Source: Deltaproteobacteria bacterium (GTDB lineage: Bacteria; JAMCPX01). Taken from it: DNA of 64,000 nt. Each line of letters opens with the position of its first letter. The first letter of the stretch is position 1. Under the pieces are notes generated by a model. The model was not told where the DNA came from and did not search any database. It saw only the letters and a list, made by a program, of their open reading frames with translations. Shown piece by piece: positions 17,046 to 27,538 of this stretch. The translations under genes were made by a program, and so were the position numbers. The stretch is from the NCBI GenBank assembly GCA_023382265.1, contig JAMCPX010000056.1:61174-125173 (forward strand), given 5' to 3'.

Positions 17046-18167
17046 ATGATGAATTATAAAAATCATAATTACGAACAGCTAATGTTTCTCGCCATAAAGC
17101 TCGCTAAAAAGGCGCAGGGTATGACATCCCCCAACCCGCTTGTTGGTGCTGTTATCATAGATGGGAAAGGCAGGATCATCGGCAAAGGGTTTCATAGTAG
17201 GGCAGGACAGCCACATGCTGAGATAACCGCTTTAAGGGATGCCGGTAAAATGCCGGCAGGCAGTACAATGGTTGTGACACTGGAGCCGTGCAATCATTTT
17301 GGGAAAACACCCCCATGCTCACTCGCGATTAAAAATGCTGGGATTAAAAGGGTTGTTATAGCGAATCGTGACCCAAATCCTGATGTAAAAGGCGGCGGAA
17401 TCAAATATCTTAGAAGAGCAGGTATTGAGGTTGTAACAGGTATTTGCAGCGGAGAAGCAAAAAAGATGAACGAAGATTATTTTAAGCATGTGACAACTAA
17501 ATTGCCTTATGTTCATGCAAAGATCGCAGCAGGACTTGATGGAAAGATGGCCGCTTCTGACGGTACATCAAAGTGGATCACATCTGATCTGGCAAGGAAA
17601 TTTGCACACAGGTTAAGGAATACAGTAGATGCAATTGTTGTAGGTATTGGAACGATAGAAAAAGATGATCCGGAACTTACCGTTAGGTTTGTGAAGCCAA
17701 GACAAAGGATACTTTACAGGGTTGTATTTGATACACATTTAAGTATCCCTATTAATGCAAGGGTTATAAAAAATCAAAATAATATGTACAGAACAATGGT
17801 CATTACATCATCGCATGATCAGGCATTGATACACAGGTTGGAGGAAACAGGTGTTGAGGTTGTTTTTGCAAATATGAAGGAAGGGCACGTATCAACAGGC
17901 AATGCATTGTCTATCCTTGGCAAAAGGTTTATGTCCATACTTGTAGAGGGCGGGGCCGGTATGCTCGGCAGCTTTATGAGGGGACATCTTGTTGACAAGT
18001 TGCACTTTTTCATAGCGCCAAAAATTATAGGCGAAGACGGGCTTTACCCCTTTAAAGGTTTATCATTGAATAATATAGATAATGCAATCAAACTTAGAGA
18101 TATAACTATAAATACGAAGAAACTCAAAGGAGAGTTTTTTGTAGAAGGTTATCCTGTCTGGATGTAG
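17046..18167 (+). CDS. ribD: Bifunctional diaminohydroxyphosphoribosylaminopyrimidine deaminase / reductase
   Basis: The 373-residue enzyme performs the deamination and side-chain reduction steps of riboflavin synthesis. The N-terminal deaminase has the zinc ligands H57 (HAE, with catalytic E59), C82 and C91 (EPCNHFGKTPPC). The C-terminal reductase begins about residue 150 (YVHAKIAAGLDGKMA; SKWITSD; VEGGAGMLGSF). The start could be either of two adjacent ATGs at 17046/17049; no strong ribosome site is seen. No FMN riboswitch was recognised upstream, and other rib genes apart from ribF are not in the window. Confidence 0.96.
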   Translation: MMNYKNHNYEQLMFLAIKLAKKAQGMTSPNPLVGAVIIDGKGRIIGKGFHSRAGQPHAEITALRDAGKMPAGSTMVVTLEPCNHFGKTPPCSLAIKNAGIKRVVIANRDPNPDVKGGGIKYLRRAGIEVVTGICSGEAKKMNEDYFKHVTTKLPYVHAKIAAGLDGKMAASDGTSKWITSDLARKFAHRLRNTVDAIVVGIGTIEKDDPELTVRFVKPRQRILYRVVFDTHLSIPINARVIKNQNNMYRTMVITSSHDQALIHRLEETGVEVVFANMKEGHVSTGNALSILGKRFMSILVEGGAGMLGSFMRGHLVDKLHFFIAPKIIGEDGLYPFKGLSLNNIDNAIKLRDITINTKKLKGEFFVEGYPVWM

Positions 18168-18195
18168 GGGGCAGCCTGTCAATAGGTGCCCCCTA
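18165..18195. repeat. GC-rich hairpin overlapping the ribD stop
   Basis: TAGGGGGCA (18165-18173) and TGCCCCCTA (18187-18195) form a perfect 9-bp stem with a 13-base loop. It overlaps the last codon (TAG) of ribD. There is no downstream T-run, so it may stabilise the 3' end or be a palindromic repeat. It shares a GGGGCA/TGCCCC core with the hairpin at 12424-12442. Confidence 0.5.
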
Positions 18196-18256
18196 TGCCA
18201 CCTTGTTCAATCTTGATCTTTGACATCACACATCTATACTATTATACTGATCTGTT

Positions 18257-21200
18257 ATGATTAAAGAATTATTATTCAATTTTGAAAAAGAATTAACTTT
18301 CCTCTCAGATGCAGGCACTGGGGATAGTAGCTATCCGATGACCGGGCAACAGGGTGTTGCTCAGATGCAATCATGCCATATAAAAGCATCGGAGACATCT
18401 TTTAGAGCTATTCTGTTATCGGAGTATATAAAAAACTTTCACAAACGTGCTTTTGTAATAACTCCCTCAGGTGAATATGCAGAAAAACTTGCACAGGAGC
18501 TTTCATGGTTATTAGGCTCCGGTACGGGAGTTAAAGTGTTTCCCTCATGGGAGATAATGCCGTACAATGGTATATTCCCTACGGTAGAGATACAGGCAGA
18601 AAGAATTACGGTTATCAGTGAACATGTATGCTACAAAAACAACGAAGTGATCATAGCATCTGCAAAGGCATTGATGCCGCGATTGCCGGCACGCGATACT
18701 ATAGAATCCTTTAGCCTTATTATCAAAACAGGCGGTAACTATTCCCTTGGTGAGATATCGGAAAGGCTTATTAAGCTTGGCTATAACAGGCAGACAACGG
18801 CAACGTCTATCGGGGAATTCAGCATAAGAGGCGGTATACTGGATATATATCCTCCAAATACCGATTATCCTGTCAGGATTGAAATGTTCTCCAACACTGC
18901 CGAATCAATAAGATACTATATGTCTATTGATCAAAGATCCTTTGAAAAAATAGATGACATCTACATACCGCCTGTTACAGAATTTTTAGAACAAACGATA
19001 TACAATAGAGTCACCTCACCGGAGGAAATCCAGTATAAAGAATCATCCACTATCTTTGATTACATCAACATTGATTCAGACATAATTATTATCAACCCGG
19101 AGGAAGTTGATAATACAATTGAGATATATACAGAAGATATCCATAAGTATCATAGGCAGGCTACAGAAGAACAGCGCAAGGTTAATGATGCCGATGCAAT
19201 GTTTGTTACAATAAATGAACTCAATGATGCCATAAAAAAACACAAGGTTATCGCAATAAGTGCATCAGGCTCTGCTCATGCACCAATGATTGATACGGAT
19301 AAAGCCTTACCCTTGGAAGATTTAGAATTGTTATCGCAGTCAGGGGAGAATAAACTTTATGCTGCCTATGAGTACATCAAACACCTTACAAGAAAACATA
19401 CATTAAATGTGCTTGTAATGAATGGCATGGAACATGTTGAGCACATAAAGCAGCTTCTTGAAAAGGATGATATCCGGGTTAATATAATTGATGAAGCATA
19501 CCCTGAATGTCTTTCAAGGCTTAAACCGGGTATTAATATAATATACGGATTAATTACAGCTGGTTTTATTTATAATGATATACCCTTTGTATCGGAGTGG
19601 GACCTTTTTAAAAGGAAATTAAGGAAAAGCCGTAAGCACATTTATCACGGTGAGCCATTAAACCTTGATGAATTAAAATTCGGCACATACATTGTACATA
19701 GAGAATATGGTATAGGCAGACTTAAGGGTATAACGGTAATGGAGGTTGAATCACAGAAGAACGAGTTAATAGAGATTGAGTACAAAGATGAGGCAAAGCT
19801 ATACCTGCCTGTAGAGCGGGCGAATATGCTCAGTCAGTATATACCATCATCCGATATCGTTCCTGTACTTGACAGGCTTGGCGGGAATGGTTTTCTGAAC
19901 AGGATCAAAAAGATAAAAAACAGGCTGTACGAGATAGCCAATGAGTTTATGAATAATCAGGCTATAAGAGAAGTAAAGGGAGGTTATAGCTTTTCTGCTC
20001 CGGATACGATATTTCATGCATTCGAAGATGATTTTCCATACGAAGAAACAGCCGATCAAAAGAGGGCAATAGAAGAAGTTATAGATGATATGCTCAGCAG
20101 TAAGGCAATGGACAGATTGATATGCGGTGATTCGGGTTATGGTAAAACGGAAATTGCCATGCGGGCAGCCTTCAAGGCTGTCATGGATAATAAACAAGTA
20201 GCTTTGCTCGCACCTACGACAATACTTTCAGAACAGCATTACAGGGTTTTTTTAGAAAGATTTAAAAAATATCCTGTAAAGATTGAGTTGTTGAACCGTT
20301 TTAAAAATCCTGTACAGAAAAAGAAGATCATAAACGAGCTTGCAAAAGGAACAATAGACATATTAATCGGGACACATGCAATACTTAAAGGATCCGTACG
20401 ATTCAAGTCCCTCGGATTGATTATTATAGATGAAGAACATAAATTCGGTGTTGATCATAAAGAGGCTTTAAAAAAGTTTAATCCTTCTGCAGATATACTT
20501 GTAATAACAGCAACCCCTATTCCAAGAACATTAAAAATGGCACTTACAGGCATTAAGGATATAAGCATAATAACGACCCCGCCTTCTGACAGGAAGATGT
20601 CTCAGTATTATATAATGAAGTATGATGAATACAGCATAAGAAATATTATAATCAAGGAGCTTGAGCGCAAGGGGCAGGTTTTTGTAATAAATAGAGAGAT
20701 AAGGGGGCTTGAGCAACTTGCGGATAGAATAAAAAACATTGTTCCCGCGGCATCCATTGCAGTGGCGCACGGGCAATTGCCTTCAAAAAGGCTTGAAGAA
20801 ATGATGCGGCAGTTTATACTAAAAGACATCAATGTTCTTGTGAGTACCGCTATCGTTGAATCTGGCATTGATATACCTTCAGCCAATACGATCATCATAA
20901 ATGATGCGGATATGTTTGGGACATCGGAGCTTTATCAACTAAAAGGCAGAGTAGGACGATCGGATCAAACAGGCTATGTATATTTTATCTTACCATTAAA
21001 AAGGTCTGTGTCCCAGCAGGCTATTTCAAGGTTGAAACTTGTAGCATCATCATCAGAAATGAGCTCCGGATTTAAACTTGCAATGCATGATATGGAAATG
21101 CGGGGTGCCGGCAATATTGTCGGCAAGGCACAATCAGGGCAAATAGATGCAATAGGACTCGAATTTTATTCGGAGCTGATGAAAGAAGCCATATCGAGCA

Positions 21201-21664
21201 TTAAAGGTGAAGATATCGAAGAGGAAATCGAGCCAAAAATTAATTTTCCCGTGCCTGCCTATATACCAGATTCCTATATTAATGACCCTGAGCTGAGGCT
21301 TATGTTTTACAGGAGGCTTTCAGGCTCTGACGAAAAAACACTTTATGACATAATAGATGAGATCAAGGATAGATTTGGCACTATACCATCAGAGCTTGAA
21401 ATGCTATTAAAAATTATTAGAATAAAGCTATTAATGAAAAAGATTAAAGCAACAAAGCTTGATAGACTTGTTAATAATTTTAGATTAACATTTTCACAAA
21501 GCACGCCGATAAAAGTTGAACACATTGTTAAATTGGTCAATGAAAGGATTATAAGTGTTCTAGAACAAAAACATACGCAAATTCTATTTGAGCCTATTAA
21601 TACAAAAGGTATCGGCGGTGTTTTAAAGATACTCGAATTCCTATCATCAAAGGTGGAGCAATAG
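18257..21664 (+). CDS. mfd: Transcription-repair coupling factor
   Basis: The 1135-residue ATP-dependent translocase displaces stalled RNA polymerase and recruits UvrA. Domains in order: UvrB-like N-terminal region (about 30-330), RNA polymerase interaction domain (about 470-540; GTYIVHREYGIGRLKGI), superfamily 2 helicase with Walker A GDSGYGKTE (from residue 624) and DEEH (725-728), TATPIPRTLKMAL, the TRG motif region, and the C-terminal UvrA-binding domain. Length is normal (about 1150). Two foldase genes follow, the first only 3 bases later, and uvrA lies 3 kb downstream on the same strand, a functional echo although other genes intervene. Confidence 0.97.
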   Translation: MIKELLFNFEKELTFLSDAGTGDSSYPMTGQQGVAQMQSCHIKASETSFRAILLSEYIKNFHKRAFVITPSGEYAEKLAQELSWLLGSGTGVKVFPSWEIMPYNGIFPTVEIQAERITVISEHVCYKNNEVIIASAKALMPRLPARDTIESFSLIIKTGGNYSLGEISERLIKLGYNRQTTATSIGEFSIRGGILDIYPPNTDYPVRIEMFSNTAESIRYYMSIDQRSFEKIDDIYIPPVTEFLEQTIYNRVTSPEEIQYKESSTIFDYINIDSDIIIINPEEVDNTIEIYTEDIHKYHRQATEEQRKVNDADAMFVTINELNDAIKKHKVIAISASGSAHAPMIDTDKALPLEDLELLSQSGENKLYAAYEYIKHLTRKHTLNVLVMNGMEHVEHIKQLLEKDDIRVNIIDEAYPECLSRLKPGINIIYGLITAGFIYNDIPFVSEWDLFKRKLRKSRKHIYHGEPLNLDELKFGTYIVHREYGIGRLKGITVMEVESQKNELIEIEYKDEAKLYLPVERANMLSQYIPSSDIVPVLDRLGGNGFLNRIKKIKNRLYEIANEFMNNQAIREVKGGYSFSAPDTIFHAFEDDFPYEETADQKRAIEEVIDDMLSSKAMDRLICGDSGYGKTEIAMRAAFKAVMDNKQVALLAPTTILSEQHYRVFLERFKKYPVKIELLNRFKNPVQKKKIINELAKGTIDILIGTHAILKGSVRFKSLGLIIIDEEHKFGVDHKEALKKFNPSADILVITATPIPRTLKMALTGIKDISIITTPPSDRKMSQYYIMKYDEYSIRNIIIKELERKGQVFVINREIRGLEQLADRIKNIVPAASIAVAHGQLPSKRLEEMMRQFILKDINVLVSTAIVESGIDIPSANTIIINDADMFGTSELYQLKGRVGRSDQTGYVYFILPLKRSVSQQAISRLKLVASSSEMSSGFKLAMHDMEMRGAGNIVGKAQSGQIDAIGLEFYSELMKEAISSIKGEDIEEEIEPKINFPVPAYIPDSYINDPELRLMFYRRLSGSDEKTLYDIIDEIKDRFGTIPSELEMLLKIIRIKLLMKKIKATKLDRLVNNFRLTFSQSTPIKVEHIVKLVNERIISVLEQKHTQILFEPINTKGIGGVLKILEFLSSKVEQ

Positions 21665-21667
21665 TTT

Positions 21668-22603
21668 ATGAAAAGACTTCTAATTATTATAGCCTTAATA
21701 CCGGCAATGATCGGTTGTAGGAATGGTACATCGATGGCTCTTAGTAGCGGTGTGGTTGCCAATATCGGAAAACATAAAGTAACATTGGAAGAATTCAAAA
21801 AGCGTTTAAATGTATTTGCAGCAGAAACGGGTGTTAATCCGAATCGTATTTCAAAGGATATTGTACTTGCCAATCTGAACGAACTGATAAACACTAAATT
21901 GCTCCTCGACCAAGCAAAAAAGTCGGGAATATCGGTTACCACAGAAGAAATCAACAAAGAGCTGAGCAATTTAAAACAGGGCTATACGGAAACGCAGTTC
22001 GATAAGATATTCATAGAAAAGCTTATTGATAAACGTCTATGGTTAAAACAGTTGCAAGAACATCTTATAATAAAGAAGCTTCTTGCCTCGCATTTTTCTG
22101 CCATCACCGTAAACGGTGCAGCGATTAAAGACTACTATGATACACATAGAAAAGATTTCTCCGAACCGGAGATGATACATGCAATGCAGATGCAGTTCAA
22201 ATCCATGGATGATGCACAGAACGCTTTGAATCTGCTTAATTCAGGGCAGAGTTTTACCAGCATTGCCAATAAATACTCGATAAGCCCTGATGCAAGTTCA
22301 GGCGGTGATATGGGATGGCTTTCCGTAAAAGAACTGCCAGGCGAGTTTGTTGATGTATTGGCCACCCTGCCTGCCGGCAAAAATAGCGGCATAGTAAAAA
22401 CAAGATTCGGGTACCAGATATTTTTAGTTGCGGCAAAGCTTCCCGGACATACAAAATCACTGGATGAATCAGAAGATGAAATTGCAGGTATACTTAAAAA
22501 TCAAATGATGGATAAAGAACTCTCCCAATGGCTGCAGCAGCTACGTACCGAAGAGGATGTGAATATAAATTATGAACTTTTAAAAAGGGCAGGATTGATA
22601 TGA
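21668..22603 (+). CDS. PpiC-type peptidyl-prolyl isomerase lipoprotein (PrsA/SurA-like)
   Basis: A 311-residue exported foldase. The lipoprotein signal ends AMIGC, lipidating C17. A SurA_N-like chaperone helix bundle (about 30-150) is followed by a parvulin domain (about 170-265) with ISPDASSGGDMGWLSVKELPGEF, LPAGKNSGIVKTRFGYQIF and related motifs. It would assist folding of exported or outer-membrane proteins in the periplasm. It starts 3 bases after mfd and overlaps the next foldase by 4 bases, so the pair is probably co-translated. Confidence 0.9.
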   Translation: MKRLLIIIALIPAMIGCRNGTSMALSSGVVANIGKHKVTLEEFKKRLNVFAAETGVNPNRISKDIVLANLNELINTKLLLDQAKKSGISVTTEEINKELSNLKQGYTETQFDKIFIEKLIDKRLWLKQLQEHLIIKKLLASHFSAITVNGAAIKDYYDTHRKDFSEPEMIHAMQMQFKSMDDAQNALNLLNSGQSFTSIANKYSISPDASSGGDMGWLSVKELPGEFVDVLATLPAGKNSGIVKTRFGYQIFLVAAKLPGHTKSLDESEDEIAGILKNQMMDKELSQWLQQLRTEEDVNINYELLKRAGLI

Positions 22604-23547
22604 GATATATGAAAATTTTATTGTTGATTACGGGCTTATTTGCAATTATGGGTGCAAAAAAAAGTGTTATGAATGCCGTTGTTGCAGTTGTTAACGGCAG
22701 ACCTATCACCCTGTACGATGTTCAACAGAGAGCTAAAATAATAAAACAAAGGAATAATCCAGGTATTACCGATTATCAAAAGCATGCATTAGACGAGTTG
22801 ATAGATGACGATATTATTTACGATGAATTGAAAAGTCTTGGTACGACAATAACAAATTTTGATATTGATAACGCAGTAAAACAGATGGCTCAAGGGAATG
22901 GGGTATCCCTGGACGCATTAAAGGCAGATTTGGCAAGCAAGGGTATAAGCTTCGATGCTTATAAAGATGCGTTAAAAAGCGAGGTCGCAAAATCAAAGCT
23001 TGTTAGTTATAAATTCAGGACGGAAGTCGCTGTATCGGGAGACGACATACATAGATATTATGCGGAGCATAAGGAGCAATTTGTAAAGGGTAAAGAGGCG
23101 GGATTAAAGCACATATTGATTTCTCTTCCGCAAAATGCATCAAAAGAGCAGAACTCAGCTGCACTTAAAAAAGCCCGGATGATCATATCTAAAATTAAGA
23201 ACGGCGAACCTTTTACAGCACTCGCGATGATATACTCTGATGATAATGCGACCAAAAACAACGGCGGTGAACTCGGCTATGTAGAACAGGGAACTTTATA
23301 CCCAATACTTGATAAGGCTATATTTAATGCTAAACCTGGCGAATTACTTGGACCATTTCAAACCCCAAGCGGTTATGAGATTATACTTGTAGAAGACATA
23401 AGATCCGAAAAGGAACTTCCTTTAAGAGATGTCGAAAATAGGATTAAAAATGCAATCTATCTTAAAAAACTTGATGAATCGCTTAATAATTGGCTATTGA
23501 CAAAGAAACAAAAAACTACGATCATAATATATAAAGATTTACTATAA
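22600..23547 (+). CDS. Periplasmic SurA-like peptidyl-prolyl isomerase
   Basis: A 315-residue protein with an N-terminal signal (hydrophobic to about residue 18; ITGLFAIMGA) and then the SurA N-domain signature VVAVVNGRPITLYDVQQRAK. One parvulin domain spans about 165-265 (GLKHILISLP; IYSDDNATKNNGGELGYVEQGT; GPFQTPSGYEIILVED). It has a single rotamase domain, whereas E. coli SurA has two. As the second gene of the foldase pair it probably chaperones outer-membrane proteins. The order surA-like then pdxA matches the surA-pdxA linkage of other proteobacteria. Confidence 0.88.
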   Translation: MRYMKILLLITGLFAIMGAKKSVMNAVVAVVNGRPITLYDVQQRAKIIKQRNNPGITDYQKHALDELIDDDIIYDELKSLGTTITNFDIDNAVKQMAQGNGVSLDALKADLASKGISFDAYKDALKSEVAKSKLVSYKFRTEVAVSGDDIHRYYAEHKEQFVKGKEAGLKHILISLPQNASKEQNSAALKKARMIISKIKNGEPFTALAMIYSDDNATKNNGGELGYVEQGTLYPILDKAIFNAKPGELLGPFQTPSGYEIILVEDIRSEKELPLRDVENRIKNAIYLKKLDESLNNWLLTKKQKTTIIIYKDLL

Positions 23548-23561
23548 TACTGGAGGTATAA

Positions 23562-24590
23562 ATGGAATTACCAAAAATAGGCATAACTATGGGTGATCCT
23601 ACAGGTGTTGGGCCTGAGGTAATAGTTAAGTCCTATCTTGAACCTAAAATAACAAACGAATGCATTCCTGTCGTACTTGGCGATGCCAATGTTATGAAAA
23701 AGACGATAAGTGATTTGAAGGCAAAAATAGAACTGAATGTCATATCTGTTGACGATATTAAAACACTGAAGCCGTCCGCGAAAACAATGTACTTGATAAA
23801 ACTATCGAATTTGGATCCTTCCCGGCTCAAGGTTGGCAGGCCTGATAAGATTGCCGCCAAGATGATGGTAACATACATAAAGGAGGCTGTCAGACTTGCA
23901 ATGCTCGGTTCTATAAGTGCAATGGTTACTGCCCCTATCAATAAGGCTGCTATAAATAATGCAGGGTTTAGATATGCAGGGCATACGGAGCTGCTTGCAG
24001 AGATAACAAGAACAGAGGATTACTGTATGATGCTTGTGGGGAAGAAGCTTAAAGTATCACTTGTAACGACGCATTCACCAATCAGGGAAGTGCCTGGCAT
24101 GCTGACCCCAGGACTGGTGTTTAAAACGATAAAACTCTCCTACGATGCACTTGTTGATTACTTTAATATCAAGAATCCGAAAATTGCAATCGTAGCACTT
24201 AATCCTCATGCAGGAGAGGACGGACTATTTGGTGTTGAAGAAAAAGAATTGATAATACCGGGGATTAAAAAGGCAGAGAATATGGGCATACAGGTATTTG
24301 GTCCGCTTCCAGCTGATACAGCATTCTATTTTGCCTATAAAACTAAATACGATATTGTTGTAGGCATATACCACGATCAGGCTTTGATTCCATTAAAGGT
24401 GGTAAACTTTGATGATGCTGTTAATGTAACTCTCGGGCTTCCGATTATTAGAACATCCGTTGATCATGGAACCGCTTACGATATATCCGGTAAAGGCATT
24501 GCCAATCCGGAGAGTATGAAAGCCGCTATACTGCTTGCGGGTAAAATGGCAGGCATTAAAATGAAAAAACAACATGATGGGAGTATGTAA
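23562..24590 (+). CDS. pdxA: 4-hydroxythreonine-4-phosphate dehydrogenase
   Basis: The 342-residue NAD-dependent enzyme oxidises 4-phosphohydroxy-L-threonine in pyridoxal phosphate synthesis. TGGAGGTATAA precedes the ATG. Family motifs: ITMGDPTGVGPEV at the N-terminus, TAPINKAAINNAGF, the metal site GHTELLAEI, VALNPHAGEDGLFG, GPLPADTAF, GIYHDQALIPLKV and RTSVDHGTAYDISGKG. Length is normal (about 330). A DXP-dependent B6 route is implied, but pdxJ is not in the window. Confidence 0.95.
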   Translation: MELPKIGITMGDPTGVGPEVIVKSYLEPKITNECIPVVLGDANVMKKTISDLKAKIELNVISVDDIKTLKPSAKTMYLIKLSNLDPSRLKVGRPDKIAAKMMVTYIKEAVRLAMLGSISAMVTAPINKAAINNAGFRYAGHTELLAEITRTEDYCMMLVGKKLKVSLVTTHSPIREVPGMLTPGLVFKTIKLSYDALVDYFNIKNPKIAIVALNPHAGEDGLFGVEEKELIIPGIKKAENMGIQVFGPLPADTAFYFAYKTKYDIVVGIYHDQALIPLKVVNFDDAVNVTLGLPIIRTSVDHGTAYDISGKGIANPESMKAAILLAGKMAGIKMKKQHDGSM

Positions 24591-24703
24591 TTATACGGAT
24601 CACGGATTTGAGTAACGGTATTTACGGGTTTAAAATCCGCTTCGATTTCTTATTACATTTTCGGATTAAGGTAAGACGTAATTCTAATTAGCAGAGAGGA
24701 TGC

Positions 24704-27517
24704 ATGGATCGCATCATTGTAAGAGGTGCAAGAGAACATAATCTTCAGAATATCGACGTTGAGATTCCAAGAGATCGATTTGTAGTTATTACCGGTGTTT
24801 CCGGCTCAGGCAAAAGTACACTTGCTTTTGATACAATATACGCGGAAGGACAGCGTAGGTATGTGGAATCTTTATCTTCGTATGCAAGACAGTTTCTCGG
24901 GCAGATGAACAAATCGGATGTTGACTCAATTGAAGGACTATCTCCTGCAATATCAATAGAACAAAGATCCTTAAGCCACAATCCTCGATCAACTGTAGGG
25001 ACAATAACAGAGATATACGATTATTTAAGAGTACTCTATGCAAGAATTGGAATACCGCACTGTCCGCAATGCGGCAAGGAACTTGTTTCACAGAGTGTCG
25101 ATCAGATGGTTGATCAGATTTTATCTCTTGAAAAAGGCACTCGCATACTGATAATGTCACCGGTTGTCAGGGGTGATAAGGGAGAGTTTAAGAAAGAGCT
25201 TATACAATGGAGAAAAGCGGGATATACTAAAGCGAAGATAGATGAAAAAATAGTTGAGATACAGGACGAGGTTCATCTCGATAAGAATAAAAAACATAAA
25301 ATATCTATCGTTGTGGACAGGATTGCCATTGACGAACAGATGAGATCAAGGATCGCTGATTCGATTGAAGTCGGCACTTCACTTGCAAACGGAATTATCG
25401 AGATAGAACTTATTGATAAAAATCAGATATTAATCATGAGCCAGAGGTTTGCATGTGTAGACTGTGGCATAAATCTCTCCGAACTGGCGCCGCGGATATT
25501 TTCTTTTAACAGTCCCTACGGTGCATGCCCACATTGTGACGGCATAGGGTATCTTGTTGATTTTACGCCAGATCTTATAGTACCGGATAAGACGCTTTCA
25601 ATCAATCAAGGCGTAATAGTTCCATGGCGCAGAAGAACAGGTTTTTATTTTCGCGAAATGTTACATACGCTCCATGATCAATTGGATATTGATCTCGATA
25701 TACCTTTTCAGGATTTACCGGAAGTTGTCAGACACATAATACTCTATGGGACCAATGCAATTGAAGAACCGCCTCAATCAAAAAAGTATAAAAAATATAC
25801 ATACACCTTTGAGGGGGTAATCCCATATCTCAAGAGGAAGTATAACGAAGAGGATGACCCGTTTATATTATCCGAACTTGAGAAATATCTCCAGTATAAA
25901 ACGTGCCCTGTTTGTAATGGCGCAAGGCTTAAGAAGGAAAGCCTTGCAGTTACAGTAGGGGGTAAAAACATTTATGAGTTTACGCAGATGAGCGTTGAAC
26001 AGGCATCAGGCTTTATCAATAAACTTGCCTTAAATCAAAAGCAGGCCATTATATCTGAAAGGCTTATTAAAGAAATAAACAGCCGCATACAATTTATGTA
26101 TGATGTCGGGCTTGACTACATTAGTCTTGACAGGATGGCATCTACTTTATCGGGCGGAGAGTATCAACGTATAAAGCTTGCAACACAGGTCGGCTCAGGG
26201 CTTGTGGGTGTACTCTACATACTTGATGAACCAACCATTGGTCTGCATCAACGGGACAACAGAAAATTGATCAATACTCTTTTGAAGATGCGGGATCTGG
26301 GGAATACGGTTATTGTTGTTGAACATGATCCAGATACAATCGTATCCGCTGATTATGTAATTGATATGGGGCCTGGCGCGGGTCATAAGGGCGGCAGGAT
26401 AGTTGCTAAAGGTACTCCGGAAGAGATAATGGATAACGATGCATCACTTACAGGAAAGTACTTATCGGGTAAATGCTCTATTGTGATTCCACAAAAGCGC
26501 AGACCCATCAATAGAGGATATATAAAAATATATGATGCGCATATTAACAATCTTAAGCATATCGATATTGCCTTTCCGATCGGGGTATTCACATGCGTAA
26601 CAGGGGTATCCGGTTCAGGGAAAAGCAGCCTTGTCGTAGATACGCTTTATAATGTTCTTTATCAAAAACTTTATAACCCAACGGGTGTAACTGTTAAATA
26701 TAGAAAGATCGAAGGCGTTGAGCTTGTTGACAAGGTTATACAGATTGATCAATCGCCTATAGGAAGAACACCCAGATCTAATGCCGTAACATACACAGGG
26801 GTATTCGATCATATACGGGATATATTTGCCCAAACTGTAGAAGCAAGGGCAAGAGGCTATGAAAAAGGCAGGTTCAGTTTTAACCTAAAAGGCGGAAGAT
26901 GCGAGGTATGTGAGGGACAGGGTGTTATAAAAATAGAAATGCACTTTCTTCCAGATCTCTATATTCAATGTGATGCATGCAAGGGGAAAAGGTACAACAG
27001 AGAAACGCTGGAGGTATATTATAAAGGCAAAAGTATCGCCGGCATTCTTGACATGTCTATAGAAGAGGCTATCGAGTTCTTCGCAAATATTGCGACCATA
27101 AAAGAGAAACTGCAAACACTTTATGAGGTAGGACTTGATTACCTAAAACTCGGACAGCCTGCCACAACACTCTCCGGCGGAGAGGCTCAGAGAATAAAGC
27201 TTGCAAAAGAGTTAAGCAAAAGAAGCACAGGCAAGACCATATATATACTTGATGAGCCTACAACCGGCCTACATTTTGAAGATGTCAAAAAGCTTCTAAA
27301 TGTACTAAACCGTCTTGTTGACGAGGGTAATACGGTTATAGTGATAGAGCATAATCTCGATGTAATAAAATCCGCCGATTATATCGTTGATCTGGGACCC
27401 GAAGGCGGCGAAAAGGGCGGTTACATTGTAGCTAAAGGCACACCGGAACAGATCATACAGATCGATACATCGTACACCGGAGAATATCTAAAACCAATAC
27501 TTGTACATAAACAATAA
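24704..27517 (+). CDS. uvrA: UvrABC system subunit A
   Basis: The 937-residue ABC-type ATPase recognises DNA damage and loads UvrB in nucleotide excision repair. It has two ATPase modules: Walker A GVSGSGKST near residue 30 and GVSGSGKSS near 640. Signature motifs (STLSGGEYQRIKLA; TTLSGGEAQRIKLA), two zinc modules (CPQCGK...CVDCG region; CPVCNGARLKKE; CEVCEGQG...CDACKGKRY) and Walker B ILDEPTIGLH / ILDEPTTGLH are all visible. Length is normal (about 940). Convergent with the PHP gene, only 21 bases away. Confidence 0.98.
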   Translation: MDRIIVRGAREHNLQNIDVEIPRDRFVVITGVSGSGKSTLAFDTIYAEGQRRYVESLSSYARQFLGQMNKSDVDSIEGLSPAISIEQRSLSHNPRSTVGTITEIYDYLRVLYARIGIPHCPQCGKELVSQSVDQMVDQILSLEKGTRILIMSPVVRGDKGEFKKELIQWRKAGYTKAKIDEKIVEIQDEVHLDKNKKHKISIVVDRIAIDEQMRSRIADSIEVGTSLANGIIEIELIDKNQILIMSQRFACVDCGINLSELAPRIFSFNSPYGACPHCDGIGYLVDFTPDLIVPDKTLSINQGVIVPWRRRTGFYFREMLHTLHDQLDIDLDIPFQDLPEVVRHIILYGTNAIEEPPQSKKYKKYTYTFEGVIPYLKRKYNEEDDPFILSELEKYLQYKTCPVCNGARLKKESLAVTVGGKNIYEFTQMSVEQASGFINKLALNQKQAIISERLIKEINSRIQFMYDVGLDYISLDRMASTLSGGEYQRIKLATQVGSGLVGVLYILDEPTIGLHQRDNRKLINTLLKMRDLGNTVIVVEHDPDTIVSADYVIDMGPGAGHKGGRIVAKGTPEEIMDNDASLTGKYLSGKCSIVIPQKRRPINRGYIKIYDAHINNLKHIDIAFPIGVFTCVTGVSGSGKSSLVVDTLYNVLYQKLYNPTGVTVKYRKIEGVELVDKVIQIDQSPIGRTPRSNAVTYTGVFDHIRDIFAQTVEARARGYEKGRFSFNLKGGRCEVCEGQGVIKIEMHFLPDLYIQCDACKGKRYNRETLEVYYKGKSIAGILDMSIEEAIEFFANIATIKEKLQTLYEVGLDYLKLGQPATTLSGGEAQRIKLAKELSKRSTGKTIYILDEPTTGLHFEDVKKLLNVLNRLVDEGNTVIVIEHNLDVIKSADYIVDLGPEGGEKGGYIVAKGTPEQIIQIDTSYTGEYLKPILVHKQ

Positions 27518-27538
27518 TACTCAAACCTTTAATTCCGC

